From contig CAYONC010000001.1 of NCBI GenBank assembly GCA_964405265.1, forward strand, positions 124,001-188,000: 64,000 nt of DNA, in the 5' to 3' direction. A program made the translations under genes and the position numbers. Below are positions 1 through 10,000 of this stretch, piece after piece; position 1 is the first letter of the stretch; every line of letters starts with the position of its first letter. This stretch comes from Eshraghiella sp964405265 (GTDB lineage: Bacteria > Bacillota > Clostridia > Lachnospirales > Lachnospiraceae). The notes beneath the pieces are model-generated. The model saw nothing but the letters and a program-made list of their open reading frames with translations, was not told the origin of the DNA and did not search any database.

Positions 1-1708
1 TGCCGTAACGGTCAAGCTCCTCTCCCGTCATTGTAAGTCCTGCATCCGTTTCCGAAAGCTTACGTCTCAAATCATTATATTTTTCTCTTTCTTTTTCAAG
101 CGTTTCCGAAATAACGGCAAGCCTTTTTTCGCACTCATCCGCTGCGTGCTCTTCTTTCGCCGCTGCCTCCTCCGCTCCGGCAGATGCCACGATTTCCGCA
201 TCCTTCATAAGCACTTCAAGACGCCCGTTAATACTTTCAATTTTCAGGTTTTCCGATTCCCTGAGCCCCTGCTCTTTTTTCAGCTGCCCATAGGTTTCTT
301 TTTCTGTTTTTTCTGCTTCTGTAATGGCAGCTTCAAGCTCATTCCTGAGGCTGTTGTCTGCTTCAAGTTCCCCATTAAGCTTATCAAGTCTGCAATTAAC
401 TATTTTTTCCCTTGCATAAGCAAGCTGTGCAAGCTCTTTAAGTATTTCTTCATTGCCCATGCTGCTGCTTTTTATCAGTTCCCTGACTTCTTCATATTCT
501 TTTTTATTGTACATATATTCTTCATATGCAGAAGCCGCTTCCATGTATTTTAATCTGTCCCTGCAGACCGCAGCCTCTTCACGAAGCCTTTTTTTTTCCG
601 AAGCGGTTTCTTCTATAAGGGCTTCCGTCCGTTCAAGCTCCGTATAATCCGACTCTATACCTGCTGCCGCAATGCTTTTTTCTGCTTCCGTCACCACCTC
701 ATCCAGTCTCTTTATTTCATTTTCCTGTTCTTTTATTTTATCTTTTTCTTCGTTAAGCCTTTTTTTGCACAAAACAAGATATGAAAGCAGTTTTTCTTCA
801 TACTCCTTCTTTTTTGCGAATATGCTTTTAAAGCCTGCAAGTCTTTCGGAAAAGCTTTCAAGCAGTTCTATCTGTCTGTTATAGCCTTCAATTTCTTCCT
901 TCCTTTTTGCAAGCTCAGTAAGTCTCGTCCTTATGTCAAGGAGCGTCTGTGCCATTACGGCATCATCACTGTCACTTCTGCGTATTCTGTTATTGTATGA
1001 CTTCTCAATTATTCCTTCAATAAGAAGGTCCTCCACCACTTTCCTCGTCGTCCTGTAATTGCTTTCAAAATATGTCCTTACATGACCTTCCGTTTTATTA
1101 ATTCCTCTTATAATTTCCCACTGGCTCTCATACAGTCCGTACCCGCTTATAAAATTCTGGTAATCCCCTTTTCTGTCAAAAATTCTTACCTCCACGCCGA
1201 AATCCTTTTTTTCAAGCTCCCTCAGATAAGATTTCAGGGCAGAATATCCCACCCTTTCTCCGTTTTTTTCAAGATGAAGGTTTTTGATGTCATTTTCCCC
1301 GAACTCCCGATAAAAAATACAATAATTAAAGTATTCTATTCCGGCAGTTTCCGTCCTGCCGTCTGCATCATTGCCGGAATCTCCTGATTTTCTTGCACAG
1401 AAGCCCGTCGTCATGTACCTGTATCCGTTTTTTATGTCACAGGCATCAAGCTTCCATTCCACAAGTGAATGTATTGTTGTATTTCCCACACCGTTACGAA
1501 ACATTTTTTCTATCGGCTGCTTATCATCAAGTGTACAGTTCGGAATAAGATTCTGGAGCAGCAAAAGCATAAGCACGCTCTTTCCTCCTCCGTTTGCAAG
1601 GTCGTATATGGAATTTCTGCAGGAAAACCTCATTAAAAAATCATCATAAAACTGTGTTCCGAAATTATATTTGACATTGTTAACCCTGATTCTGTTAATC
1701 TGCGGCAT
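1..1708 (-). CDS. jetC: JetC / MukB-like SMC ATPase, N-terminal part (runs off window)
   Basis: Partial gene; the 3' end lies left of the window. Translation from the ATG at 1708 begins MPQINRIRVNNVKYNF and contains a P-loop in the context LANGGGKSVLMLL near residue 40. This is the N-terminal ATPase half of an SMC/MukB-type protein, followed by a long charged stretch compatible with coiled coil. Its start overlaps the end of jetB by 14 bp, so translation is probably coupled. With jetA and jetB it matches the Wadjet arrangement JetA (MukF-like), JetB (MukE-like), JetC (MukB-like); the nuclease JetD would lie beyond position 1 and is not seen. Known role of the family: condensin-like loop extrusion that leads to cleavage of small circular plasmids. 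The assignment rests on motif plus gene order, not on a search. Confidence 0.8.
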   Translation of the reverse strand, partial: MPQINRIRVNNVKYNFGTQFYDDFLMRFSCRNSIYDLANGGGKSVLMLLLLQNLIPNCTLDDKQPIEKMFRNGVGNTTIHSLVEWKLDACDIKNGYRYMTTGFCARKSGDSGNDADGRTETAGIEYFNYCIFYREFGENDIKNLHLEKNGERVGYSALKSYLRELEKKDFGVEVRIFDRKGDYQNFISGYGLYESQWEIIRGINKTEGHVRTYFESNYRTTRKVVEDLLIEGIIEKSYNNRIRRSDSDDAVMAQTLLDIRTRLTELAKRKEEIEGYNRQIELLESFSERLAGFKSIFAKKKEYEEKLLSYLVLCKKRLNEEKDKIKEQENEIKRLDEVVTEAEKSIAAAGIESDYTELERTEALIEETASEKKRLREEAAVCRDRLKYMEAASAYEEYMYNKKEYEEVRELIKSSSMGNEEILKELAQLAYAREKIVNCRLDKLNGELEADNSLRNELEAAITEAEKTEKETYGQLKKEQGLRESENLKIESINGRLEVLMKDAEIVASAGAEEAAAKEEHAADECEKRLAVISETLEKEREKYNDLRRKLSETDAGLTMTGEELDRYG

Positions 1709-2420
1709 AATCCGTTTCCTCTTTTCTTCCGTTCATAATGTCGTACAGACGGCTTCTGTTCTGTTCAAAATAGTTTTCTGCTATTGCCCTGAATCTGTCA
1801 GTCGGATAAAACTTTTCTCCCGATTCTGCCAGCAGATTCTGTGATATCATAAAATTAAATGTAATCTTTATGTAACCCGACTTTGAATTTTTTGCCGCCC
1901 TCATTCCGTTTCTGTCCTCTGTACTGACGACCGGAAGTTCATCCCACAAGAGCGACAGTGACCTAAACGTCTCCTGTTCACCATAATTACGTGAAACTGC
2001 GGACGACGGATCCATGACCCCGGCAAATGCCGCATCCACCGATTTAATAATATCTTCCACCCTTACATATTCAAGATATGTGGAAACGGATGATTCCCTG
2101 TAAAATACGGTTATTGTGTTATACATGATAAAGTAAACCAGAAACAGCTCTCTGTTAAGTCTCAGACCCATTATTTTCTTCAATTCTTCATTGGAATATC
2201 CGAATACACGGTTATCATCCCCGGCACTTATGAAGATGGTATTATTGTATTCATACAGATTAATGTTCAGTTTTTTGCATATCGACATCAGGATATCGTA
2301 TACCTCGGAATTGGTACAGTATTCCTCATACAGTCCCTGCTCGCTTTTTTCACCCACGCTTCCGCCTGTCATCAATACCGACATGATGTCCAGTGCTTTC
2401 ATAAGATTTCTGCTTTCCAT
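1695..2420 (-). CDS. jetB: JetB / MukE-like subunit of Wadjet (DUF6063-like)
   Basis: 241 residues, no signal peptide or membrane segment, mixed alpha/beta composition as in winged-helix MukE-type subunits. It begins 2 bp after the jetA stop and overlaps jetC by 14 bp, so the three genes form one tight operon. In Wadjet/MukBEF complexes this subunit bridges the kleisin and the ATPase heads. Sequence alone is weak for this small family; size and position between the kleisin-like and ATPase genes carry the call. The DUF6063 label is from memory. Confidence 0.7.
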   Translation of the reverse strand: MESRNLMKALDIMSVLMTGGSVGEKSEQGLYEEYCTNSEVYDILMSICKKLNINLYEYNNTIFISAGDDNRVFGYSNEELKKIMGLRLNRELFLVYFIMYNTITVFYRESSVSTYLEYVRVEDIIKSVDAAFAGVMDPSSAVSRNYGEQETFRSLSLLWDELPVVSTEDRNGMRAAKNSKSGYIKITFNFMISQNLLAESGEKFYPTDRFRAIAENYFEQNRSRLYDIMNGRKEETDYAAD

Positions 2421-2422
2421 TT

Positions 2423-3970
2423 TTATTCCTTTTCCCGTAATATTATTAAAAAGTCCGTTATGCTTGTGTCTTTCCCCGTAATTATTTCTTCCTCGCTGCC
2501 TTCGGCAAGCTCAAGGGAGAATTTCATTCCCTGATAATCCTCAAATTCCCTTTCCGTCATAAATTCTTTAATCATTGAATCCAAAAAGGTCTCTTCCGTC
2601 ATACCGTTGTCCGACAGAACATACTCCGTTTTTCCGCACAGATGAACCAGAAATGCATAATAATCCCCGTTTTTGGTTATTTCATCCGAAAAAATCTCCG
2701 TTACTTTTCTATGATATTCACTTATTTTAATTTTTTTATGCTTTTTCAGCTCACTAAAAAGTACGAGAAGCAGTGTTCGGCAGTTTTTTTTGAATAATTT
2801 CTCCGCTTCCTCATCTTCAAATACTATTTCGGTAATTTTCTCTTTTACCGCTTTCTCCGCCTGTTCCCTGTTCTCCGGGCGATAATCAAGTATAGCTTCC
2901 GTTTTCTTAAAATCAAAAGTTTTGCGTATGTTCAGACCCATAAACGGCTTAACCACATACTGCAGTATTCCGTAATCATCCTTTTCCTGCATGCTGTTAA
3001 GTATGCTTCTGAAGTTAAATCTGCTCCTCAGTCTGCTGAGCTTTGATTTTTTTATAATTTCATCCGCTGTAATTCCTAACTCCGTACATGCCCTGAGCAG
3101 CTCGCTGTGATTATTCATGGCAACCTTAAGCTCCGTATCCAGACGGTATATTTCATTCGCCGTTTTATAATACAGCGATGAATCTCCGGATGTCTTTTCG
3201 CTTTCTGCCCTTTTCAGTGCTGCTTCAATAAGCTCCCTGTTCTTGATGAACAGTTTCTGCTCTTCATCAAACCATTTTATTCCGGTATCAAAAAAGTCCT
3301 TATACGCCTCAACACCGGCAAAAACATCCGTTATAAGCATGTCTACCACCCGGGTTTTTCTGTAACGGAGGCGCTCCACTTCACTGTTGATTCTTCTTAC
3401 AACCTCGGCACCGCCTTTAAAGTCCCTTGACCGTATCATTTTTTCCAGAAGAAGCTGTTCCACGCTTATTCTGCTTTCATCCCTGATTTCTTTGGTGTCA
3501 AGATAAAATTCAATGGCATCGGGGCTTATGGAATACCATACCGTTCCATCCTGTATGCGGCTCTCAAGAAGTCTGACTCTTGATACCTTTTTTTCCCGGT
3601 CTACAGGGTCATAATACTCAAACGTAAACGGTCTGCCGTCATTTTTTAACTTATCGAATATATAATCCGTCAGAATCTTCTCATCTGCTTCATCCGGTTT
3701 TATTCCAAAATCCCTTCTTAAACACTTTTTCATAAAATTCACATAGTCAGCATATGTCACGTCTCGTTCCTGAAAATTATTTTCCTCAATAAAAAAGCGC
3801 AGCACAGCCATCAAAATATATCCCATATCGAGATTATCATACGCTCCGTCCTTATACCATGAAAAGGATGTCTCGGATAATTTGAAAAAGGGATAATATT
3901 TTTTCAGGTTGAGCATACGCTCCCTATGTTCAGATATTATTTCGTTTATCAGGATATGTTCCTTCTGCAT
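2423..3970 (-). CDS. jetA: JetA / MukF-like kleisin of Wadjet (DUF5716-like)
   Basis: About 515 residues, soluble, rich in Glu/Lys/Arg with long helical stretches, as in MukF-like kleisins. The frame is open back to a TTG at 4009 inside recR, but the ATG at 3970 (MQKEHIL) is preferred: it lies downstream of the recR stop (3987) and has a GGAG about 11 nt upstream. First gene of the Wadjet-like operon, directly behind recR on the same strand. The conserved look of the N-terminal part (aromatic-rich, around KYYPFFKL) fits JetA proteins annotated in Clostridia. It could be called MukF-like by fold; the defence role is inferred from the operon. Confidence 0.75.
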   Translation of the reverse strand: MQKEHILINEIISEHRERMLNLKKYYPFFKLSETSFSWYKDGAYDNLDMGYILMAVLRFFIEENNFQERDVTYADYVNFMKKCLRRDFGIKPDEADEKILTDYIFDKLKNDGRPFTFEYYDPVDREKKVSRVRLLESRIQDGTVWYSISPDAIEFYLDTKEIRDESRISVEQLLLEKMIRSRDFKGGAEVVRRINSEVERLRYRKTRVVDMLITDVFAGVEAYKDFFDTGIKWFDEEQKLFIKNRELIEAALKRAESEKTSGDSSLYYKTANEIYRLDTELKVAMNNHSELLRACTELGITADEIIKKSKLSRLRSRFNFRSILNSMQEKDDYGILQYVVKPFMGLNIRKTFDFKKTEAILDYRPENREQAEKAVKEKITEIVFEDEEAEKLFKKNCRTLLLVLFSELKKHKKIKISEYHRKVTEIFSDEITKNGDYYAFLVHLCGKTEYVLSDNGMTEETFLDSMIKEFMTEREFEDYQGMKFSLELAEGSEEEIITGKDTSITDFLIILREKE

Positions 3971-3986
3971 TCGTCCGTGTACTCCG

Positions 3987-4583
3987 TTACAGCTCTGTTC
4001 TTCCTTCAAGTGCCCTGAGGAGCGTTACCTCATCTATGTATTCGAGGTCTCCTCCCACCGGTACCCCGCTGGCAATCCTCGTCACTTTAATTCCTGCCGG
4101 CTTAATCATTTTAGAAAGGTACATGGCGGTTGCTTCGCCTTCAAGGCTTGAGTTTGTGGCAATAATCACTTCATCAACATCCCCCTGCAGACGTATAAGA
4201 AGCTCTTTTATTCTGATGTCACCCGGTCCTATTCCCAGCATGGGGGATATTGCTCCGTGAAGTACGTGATACACTCCGTTGTATTTTGAAGTCTTCTCAT
4301 ATGCCACCATATCCCTGGCATTCTCCACTACCATAATGGTCTTATGGTTACGTCTGCCATCCCCGCATATGTCGCATTCCTCTTTGTCCGTAAGCGTACA
4401 GCAGGTCTTACAATAGCATATGTTATGCTTTGCATCCGTTATTGCCCTTGCAAGTCCTTCCGCCCTCTCTTCCGGCATATTGACAATATGAAAAGCAAGG
4501 CGCTGTGCTGTCTTAGCTCCAACGCCCGGTAATGCCGCCAGTTCTTCAATTAATTTAGATACCTTGCTTCCGTAATAATCCAT
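3987..4583 (-). CDS. recR: Recombination mediator RecR
   Basis: 198 residues, normal length. Order of elements: N-terminal helix-hairpin-helix (ELAALPGVGAKTAQRLAF), a four-cysteine zinc site (CYCKTC ... CDIC, about residues 57-72) and a Toprim domain beginning at MVVEN. RecR acts with RecF/RecO to load RecA on SSB-coated gaps. Its ATG shares one base with the ybaB stop (TGATG), giving the classic dnaX-ybaB-recR operon. It is the last housekeeping gene before the Wadjet operon. Confidence 0.97.
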   Translation of the reverse strand: MDYYGSKVSKLIEELAALPGVGAKTAQRLAFHIVNMPEERAEGLARAITDAKHNICYCKTCCTLTDKEECDICGDGRRNHKTIMVVENARDMVAYEKTSKYNGVYHVLHGAISPMLGIGPGDIRIKELLIRLQGDVDEVIIATNSSLEGEATAMYLSKMIKPAGIKVTRIASGVPVGGDLEYIDEVTLLRALEGRTEL

Positions 4584-4936
4584 CAGAACGGAAATCCTCC
4601 GCCAAGTCCGCCAAGACCTCCCGTAATCTTAGCCATTGATTCCTGTGAGTAATCTTCTACCTGTCTTATTGCTTCATTAACCGCTGCCGCGATAAGATCT
4701 TCTAACATTTCTATATCATCAGGGTCAACCACTTCTGGTTTGAGACTGACCTTGGATATTGTCTTCTTACCCGTTATCGTAACTTCTACGGCTCCACCTC
4801 CTGCTGCCGCCGTAAATTCTTTCTCTTCAAGCTCCTTCTGCTGCTCTTCCATCTGTCGCTGCATTCTCTGTGCCTGCTTCATGAGATTGTTCATATTACC
4901 GGGCATTCCTCCCGAAAATCCGCCGTTTCTTGCCAT
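4583..4936 (-). CDS. YbaB/EbfC family nucleoid-associated protein
   Basis: 117 residues. A Gly/Met/Asn-rich N-terminus (GGFSGGMPGNMNNLMKQAQ) is followed by a helical region rich in Gln/Glu, then the beta strands VEVTITGKKTISKVSL and a Gly-rich tail GGLGGLGGGFPF. This is the standard pattern of the DNA-binding dimer YbaB. It sits between dnaX and recR, as in most bacteria, and overlaps the recR start by one base. Confidence 0.95.
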   Translation of the reverse strand: MARNGGFSGGMPGNMNNLMKQAQRMQRQMEEQQKELEEKEFTAAAGGGAVEVTITGKKTISKVSLKPEVVDPDDIEMLEDLIAAAVNEAIRQVEDYSQESMAKITGGLGGLGGGFPF

Positions 4937-4950
4937 TTTTCAATTCTCCT

Positions 4951-6531
4951 TTAATCTTCCATAGATATATCCATTTTAACGTATTCTTCCAAATCTGTAA
5001 ATGCTTCTTCAAAATTAGTATTGTTCTCAAGCATCCTTATATCAACGGGTACTTCCTTCCCGACCGTATCATTGATTACTCCCTGAATATATTCCCTGTG
5101 GTTCTCCCGAATCATAAAATTATATACAAATGAATTATCGGCAACCATGACAAGCCTGTCTTCCTCCGCCGTTATTCTCATCTGTTTCAGAAAATTATGA
5201 TAAGTATTTTCCGTTCTTCCGATGATTCCGTGCCAGTTAAGGGCAATCTTTCTTATATCCTCATTAACCGCCTTAATCGGCTGCTTTTTAACGGGAACCT
5301 GCACTTCTCTTTCACCGGATGCTTCAGTTTCAGGATATGCCTGTCTGCTTAGTGACCCAAGTGCAAAAAGCTCCTCTCTTCCCTTTACGAGGTCTTCAAG
5401 TCTTCTTATCCTCTCGGACATTGACACGGTATCCTGCTCCATCCTCGGGTTCGCCATCTTTATGAGCGCCACTTCAACCGCTATCCGCTTCTGGCTTGTA
5501 ACCTTAAGCTGTGATGACAGCTCTGACAGTATTCTGATATATCTCAGTGCCTGCTCATCCGTAATCATAAAAGCTTCTTCCTGAAGCTTCTGTATATTCT
5601 CTTCAGTCATATCCATCATGCTTACCGCTTCCGGTGAAGTTCTCAACATGAGGAGATTCCTGACATACCATGTAAAATCTGCCGTAAACTGTGTTAAATC
5701 CCTTCCGAGCAATATCATGTTCTCAAGGCTTTCCATGAGCTTGGTAACCTTCCCGTTAATGATATCCCTGAGCATAACGGAAAAGACTTCCGTGTCAACT
5801 GCACCCAGTACCTCCAGAACGTCCCGGTATTCCAGTCGTTGACCTATATAAAATGACATACATCTGTCAAGAAGGCTTAAAGCATCCCTCATGGCTCCGT
5901 CCGCCATTTTTGCTATATATCTTAACGCCTTATCTTCAACGTCGGCGTGTTCGTACTCCGTCAGCTCCCTGAGTCTGTCCGTTATCGTATCAACTGATAT
6001 GCGCTTAAAATCATATCTCTGACATCTTGACATTATGGTAACCGGTATCTTATGCACCTCCGTTGTTGCCAGAATGAAAATAACGTATTCGGGCGGCTCT
6101 TCAAGTGTCTTCAGAAGTGCATTAAATGCACCGATTGAAAGCATGTGAACCTCATCAATAATATATACCTTATACCTGCCTTCAGTAGGTCTGTACATTA
6201 CTTCTTCCCTTATCTGCCTTATGTTGTCAACTCCGTTATTACTTGCCGCATCTATCTCAACAACATTAAGGGATGAGCCGTTTGCAATCGTCCTGCACAC
6301 ATCACATTCTCCGCACGGGCTTCCGTCCACGGGGTGTTCACAGTTGACAGCCCTTGCAAATATCTTGGCAATGGTAGTTTTACCCGTTCCCCTCGTTCCG
6401 CAAAAAAGGTAGGCATGTCCTATACGGTTGGTCTCAATCTGGTTTTTCAGGGTTGTTACAATATGATTCTGACCTTTTACGTCCGAAAAAATCTCCGGTC
6501 TCCATTTTCTGTATAATGCTGTATATGACAT
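4951..6531 (-). CDS. dnaX: DNA polymerase III subunit gamma/tau
   Basis: 526 residues from the ATG at 6531 (MSYTALYRKWRP), preceded by GGAAACGGGAA. The open frame upstream to 6639 runs into the SRP RNA gene and is not real coding. The AAA+ clamp-loader core shows Walker A GTRGTGKT (about 45-52), zinc cysteines C64, C73, C76 and C79 (CGECDVC), Walker B IIDEVHML and the SRC sensor motif. The C-terminal third is the less conserved tau-type tail. It loads the sliding clamp in the replisome. It lies directly downstream of the SRP RNA gene, as in other Firmicutes. Confidence 0.97.
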   Translation of the reverse strand: MSYTALYRKWRPEIFSDVKGQNHIVTTLKNQIETNRIGHAYLFCGTRGTGKTTIAKIFARAVNCEHPVDGSPCGECDVCRTIANGSSLNVVEIDAASNNGVDNIRQIREEVMYRPTEGRYKVYIIDEVHMLSIGAFNALLKTLEEPPEYVIFILATTEVHKIPVTIMSRCQRYDFKRISVDTITDRLRELTEYEHADVEDKALRYIAKMADGAMRDALSLLDRCMSFYIGQRLEYRDVLEVLGAVDTEVFSVMLRDIINGKVTKLMESLENMILLGRDLTQFTADFTWYVRNLLMLRTSPEAVSMMDMTEENIQKLQEEAFMITDEQALRYIRILSELSSQLKVTSQKRIAVEVALIKMANPRMEQDTVSMSERIRRLEDLVKGREELFALGSLSRQAYPETEASGEREVQVPVKKQPIKAVNEDIRKIALNWHGIIGRTENTYHNFLKQMRITAEEDRLVMVADNSFVYNFMIRENHREYIQGVINDTVGKEVPVDIRMLENNTNFEEAFTDLEEYVKMDISMED

Positions 6532-6608
6532 TTCCCGTTTCCTTCCAAACAAAAAATCCCGACTTGTAACATTTCTCACTCCATGAAGATGTACAGCTTC
6601 ACAAAATG

Positions 6609-6876
6609 AAAAACCATGCATCCTGCGTCGAACCCGCATATCACACGTTACCGGTCCAGTTAACTCAACCCAGGCACCCTTACGTCACATGGAAGATTCC
6701 TCTTAATGCTGCTTCGTTCCCGACCTGACATGGTTCGTGGATTTCCATTGCGTAAGACCCAGGCTTCAACGCCACTTAAACCGGCCAGCCATAATATGCT
6801 AAGGCCCTCGGCAGAATATCACCCCTGCTTCAGCGGATTTCAGGTATAGGGAGCCGCTACTTCCCCGGCTGCATGG
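6609..6876 (-). ncRNA. ffs: Large (Firmicute-type) signal recognition particle RNA
   Basis: The minus strand contains the conserved SRP apical domain ATGTCAGGTC GGGAACGAAGCAGCA (read across 6700-6735). The predicted 5' end CCATGCA (6876 downward) pairs with TGCATGG at 6620-6614, followed by five T residues (6613-6609) that serve as terminator. This gives about 268 nt, the size of the Alu-domain-containing SRP RNA of Bacillus/Clostridium. A strong promoter sits just upstream. Position directly 5' of dnaX is the conserved one; the usual upstream neighbour tadA has been displaced by 10 kb. Confidence 0.93.
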
Positions 6877-6882
6877 ACTTTA

Positions 6883-6911
6883 AGTATATCCATTTTCCGA
6901 TAAAAAGTCAA
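6883..6911 (-). promoter_or_regulatory. Sigma-A promoter of the SRP RNA gene
   Basis: Minus strand: TTGACT (6911-6906), a 17-base spacer, TATACT (6888-6883). The predicted start, about 7 bases downstream, coincides with the CCATGCA closing helix of the RNA. The -35 box overlaps the TGA of the tadA C-terminal remnant at 6908-6944. Confidence 0.85.
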
Positions 6912-6944
6912 TAGGAGCACTTATTTCTTCTGCGGAAATCTTTT
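6908..6944 (-). pseudogene. Remnant of the original tadA 3' end
   Basis: Read on the minus strand, these bases encode KDFRRRNKCSY then stop. The intact tadA, 10 kb away, ends KELRRRKKCSYK then stop. The core CGNAGAAGAAANAAGTGCTC is shared at 18 of 20 positions. The remnant lies where the tadA 3' end should be, next to the SRP promoter, and is the strongest evidence that the 7-16.9 kb region was inserted into tadA. Confidence 0.75.
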
Positions 6945-6966
6945 AATTTAGCAGGATAATCATCTG
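6943..6966. repeat. Left 24-bp direct repeat of the RTX island
   Basis: TTAATTTAGC AGGATAATCATCTG on the plus strand. It matches 16848-16871 at 22 of 24 positions in the same orientation, and 16821-16844 more loosely. It directly abuts the tadA remnant. Candidate attachment-site or recombinase arm sequence. Confidence 0.7.
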
Positions 6967-6995
6967 TCCGGAAAAAGCATCTTATTTTTCCGGAC
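6966..6995. terminator. Inverted repeat 3' of the RTX gene
   Basis: GTCCGGAAAAA and TTTTTCCGGAC form an 11-bp perfect stem around an 8-base loop, 50 bases past the RTX stop codon. There is no clear T-run after the stem in the minus direction, but the stem itself ends in A/T. Probable transcription end of the island operon; it could instead be a recombination-related palindrome at the island edge. Confidence 0.5.
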
Positions 6996-7044
6996 AAACT
7001 CCACAGGTTTCATGCACATTATCCGCAACGTCAGACGGCAGGCT

Positions 7045-10000
7045 CTATTTTTCAACCCACAGCTGGACAGTGTTATTGGTGTTTATGTCAGTACCATTAT
7101 AATTTATATCCGTAACATTATCGCTGCTCATTTCTGACATTTCCTGTACAAGCAGATTTAACATGGCATCAACACAGACAACGGAAGCATCTGATATATC
7201 GAAGGCTCCGGTATCGTCTGATGTTTCAGTCACAGATTCCGTGCAGGCATCTGTTACCGGTTCATTTACCTTCATGTATGCTTCAATCAATTCAAGAGAA
7301 ATTTTATTATAATTTATGCTGTATTTGGCTATTCCGTCAAACACCATATTTTCCACACGGCATCTTCCGTCACCATATGAGTATGCACTCTGTACGGTTA
7401 TGCTGTCCGTTTCGGAATAGCGGATTACAAGATTATTACCCACTCTTTCCATTCTGACATCCTCAGGCGTAATGCCTTCACCAAACAGTATCCTGTCCGC
7501 TTTTCCTGAAGATGCACTGTTTTCATAATCGGAAATAACGTCATTTCCGTCTCCGGGATTGAAGATATAGATGTCATTACCTTCGCCTCCGGACAGGTAA
7601 TCATTCCCTTCGCCTCCAATCAGTGTGTCACAGCCTTCATCTCCATACAGCCTGTCATCTCCCTCATCTCCATAGATTGTGTCGTTTCCTTCCTTACCGC
7701 TTATTGTATCATTCCCTTCTAATCCGTGGATAACTTCGCTGACGTCATATCCTACCGAAAATCCGTATCCTGACATGTTGTCATCCCCTTCCGTTCCGTA
7801 CAGGTTATGTGCACGCTGACCGATTTCCGTCTTATTCAGGCTTGTTCCGTCTGCAAACACGATATTCTCCACAAAATATCTTCCGTCACCATATGAGTAT
7901 GCATTCCGTACGGTTATGCTGTCCGTTTCGGAATAGCGGATTACAAGGTTATTACCCACTCTTTCCATTCTGACATCCTCAGGCGTAATGCCTTCACCAA
8001 ACAGTATCCTGTCCGCTTTTCCTGAAGATGCACTGTTTTCATAATCGGAAATAACGTCATTTCCGTCTCCGGGATTGAAGATATAAGTATCATTTCCTTC
8101 GTCTCCGGACAGATAATCATTCCCTTCGCCTCCAATCAATGTGTCACAGCCTTCATCTCCATACAGCCTGTCGTCTCCCTCATCTCCAAATATAACATCA
8201 TTACCTGTCCCTCCATACAGTGTATCATTGCCTCCCTCACCGAATATCACATTCTCTGTCCGGATTCCTTTATAACAGTCGCTTTCCGCGGTACCCGTGA
8301 AGCTGTAAGGAGAAGTATATTTCATGATACATTCATAATACTTTATTTCCGTCCTGTATTTATTTTTATACCGGATAAAATTACCGGAATCCGATGCATT
8401 AACATATCTGATATACCGTCCCATCTCTCCAACGGTTTCCGTCATGTCGGCACCATTGTCCCGGCATAACTTTATGAACGCATCAAAAGCCTCCGTATTA
8501 ATGGTTATGGTCCCATCCTCATTTTCCGTGACAGCCAGAAGATTCATATATCCGGCTAACCCCGTCTGCGAATTTAACAGACAATAGTACGAATTAAATA
8601 TTTCATTATAAAGATTTTCCAAAATGGGAGCTGCCGTATTAACCGGATTTGCACCCTGTGTACCCATAAAATTCTGTCCCATAAATTTCTCGATAACGGT
8701 AAGCATCCGTGCGTCCATTTCACCGCCTCGGCTGTTAGCACCGATGTCATCAGCACCTGTAATAAAATACAAAATTTTTGTTACCAGTGCCTCTTTTTCA
8801 TCATGGGTCTGCGCTGCCACAAATTCCTTAACATATCCTGTCAGTACCCCTGTTTCATCCTTCTGCATCAGTGTATGCAGACTCTCAACGTTACCCATCG
8901 CCCTCACATCCGGAAGTGCTTCTGTTTCTGCCGCAATCTCAATTTTTTCTTTTTCAATGGTGTCATAATACCTTGCCTCAAAATCAAACTCTCCTAATTT
9001 AGTGATTGTGCCGTCTGCATATGTCACTGCGGATACTTTTCTTCCCGATTCATATCCGGTTTCAAGTGAAATTGATTTTATTCCGGCTTTTTTCAGTGAA
9101 ACAAGCTCTTCACTCCGGCTTATTCCGTCACAGTCTTTATCCTGCCATACAAGAATTTTAAAATATTCCTCATCATTTTCATCTATGACCCCGTCTGAAT
9201 TGGAGTCATACTGCTGCAATGCCTCAAATCCGTTTTTTGCCCTTTTCCCGTTTTTAAGCATTGTTGATGTTCCAAAAAGCTCGGAGCCGTCGTCAATTAT
9301 TCCGTTTCCGTTAAGGTCAACCGCAAGCAGTGCATCATCACCGGATACCCATGCAGTCCTTTCAGTCAGACCGGATGCATCTTCATCAAAATATACACCG
9401 TCATCAACAGACAGTATTTCAAATCCGTCCCCATCCGCATCAAGGACAAGCGGATCCACATATCGCAATACGCTTGAGGCGTTTCCAAACATGTAATCCC
9501 AGGACAGTCCTATTCCCCTAAACAATTTATTGACTGCATTACCGATGCCGGATGATATGTTAAATCCTATAATGCCTGCCAGAATGCCTCCTATTAACGA
9601 GCCTGCCGGGCCTGCGAGTGCCATACCCGCACCTGCAAAATAAGGTATCAGATTTCCGGCAAGTGCCTCTCCTCCTACAAGTGTTATTGCAAGATCGGCA
9701 CTTGATCCGGCGACAATGCCTGCCGCCTCACCATACCTGCCTTCATCAATGGCACTGTTGGCACGGTAAACCGTATCATAAACCGTATATGCAGCCATCG
9801 CAGATATTGCCGCATATCCTGCAGCTTCCGCCCCTTTAAGGACCTTTGCAAATGTGGTTGATTTCTGTGCGCTCTCCAACCATGCATTAATCTTTGATAC
9901 CGATGCATTTTTCTGCCAGTCCGTTTTTGTGCTTATTTTAATCAGCATTCTGTCTATACTGTTTAAGCTTTCCATTGTCTTTCCCGAACCTTTAAGATAA

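Noticed and set aside
146..1649. Plus-strand frames over jetC
   Set aside because: Phe/Ser/Leu-rich shadow translations of the charged coiled-coil gene on the minus strand.
6532..6639. Upstream extension of dnaX
   Set aside because: The added residues come from the 3' end of the SRP RNA gene; MSYTALYRKWRP is the family start and has a ribosome site.
7362..8188. CRISPR or insertion-sequence origin for the RTX repeats
   Set aside because: Repeats are long, in frame and code for calcium-binding nonapeptides; no spacers, no transposase, no inverted ends.
8624..9496. Plus-strand frames inside the RTX gene (114 and 164 codons)
   Set aside because: Antisense shadows: no ribosome sites, low-complexity Ser/Cys/Pro composition, and the minus strand is clearly coding.
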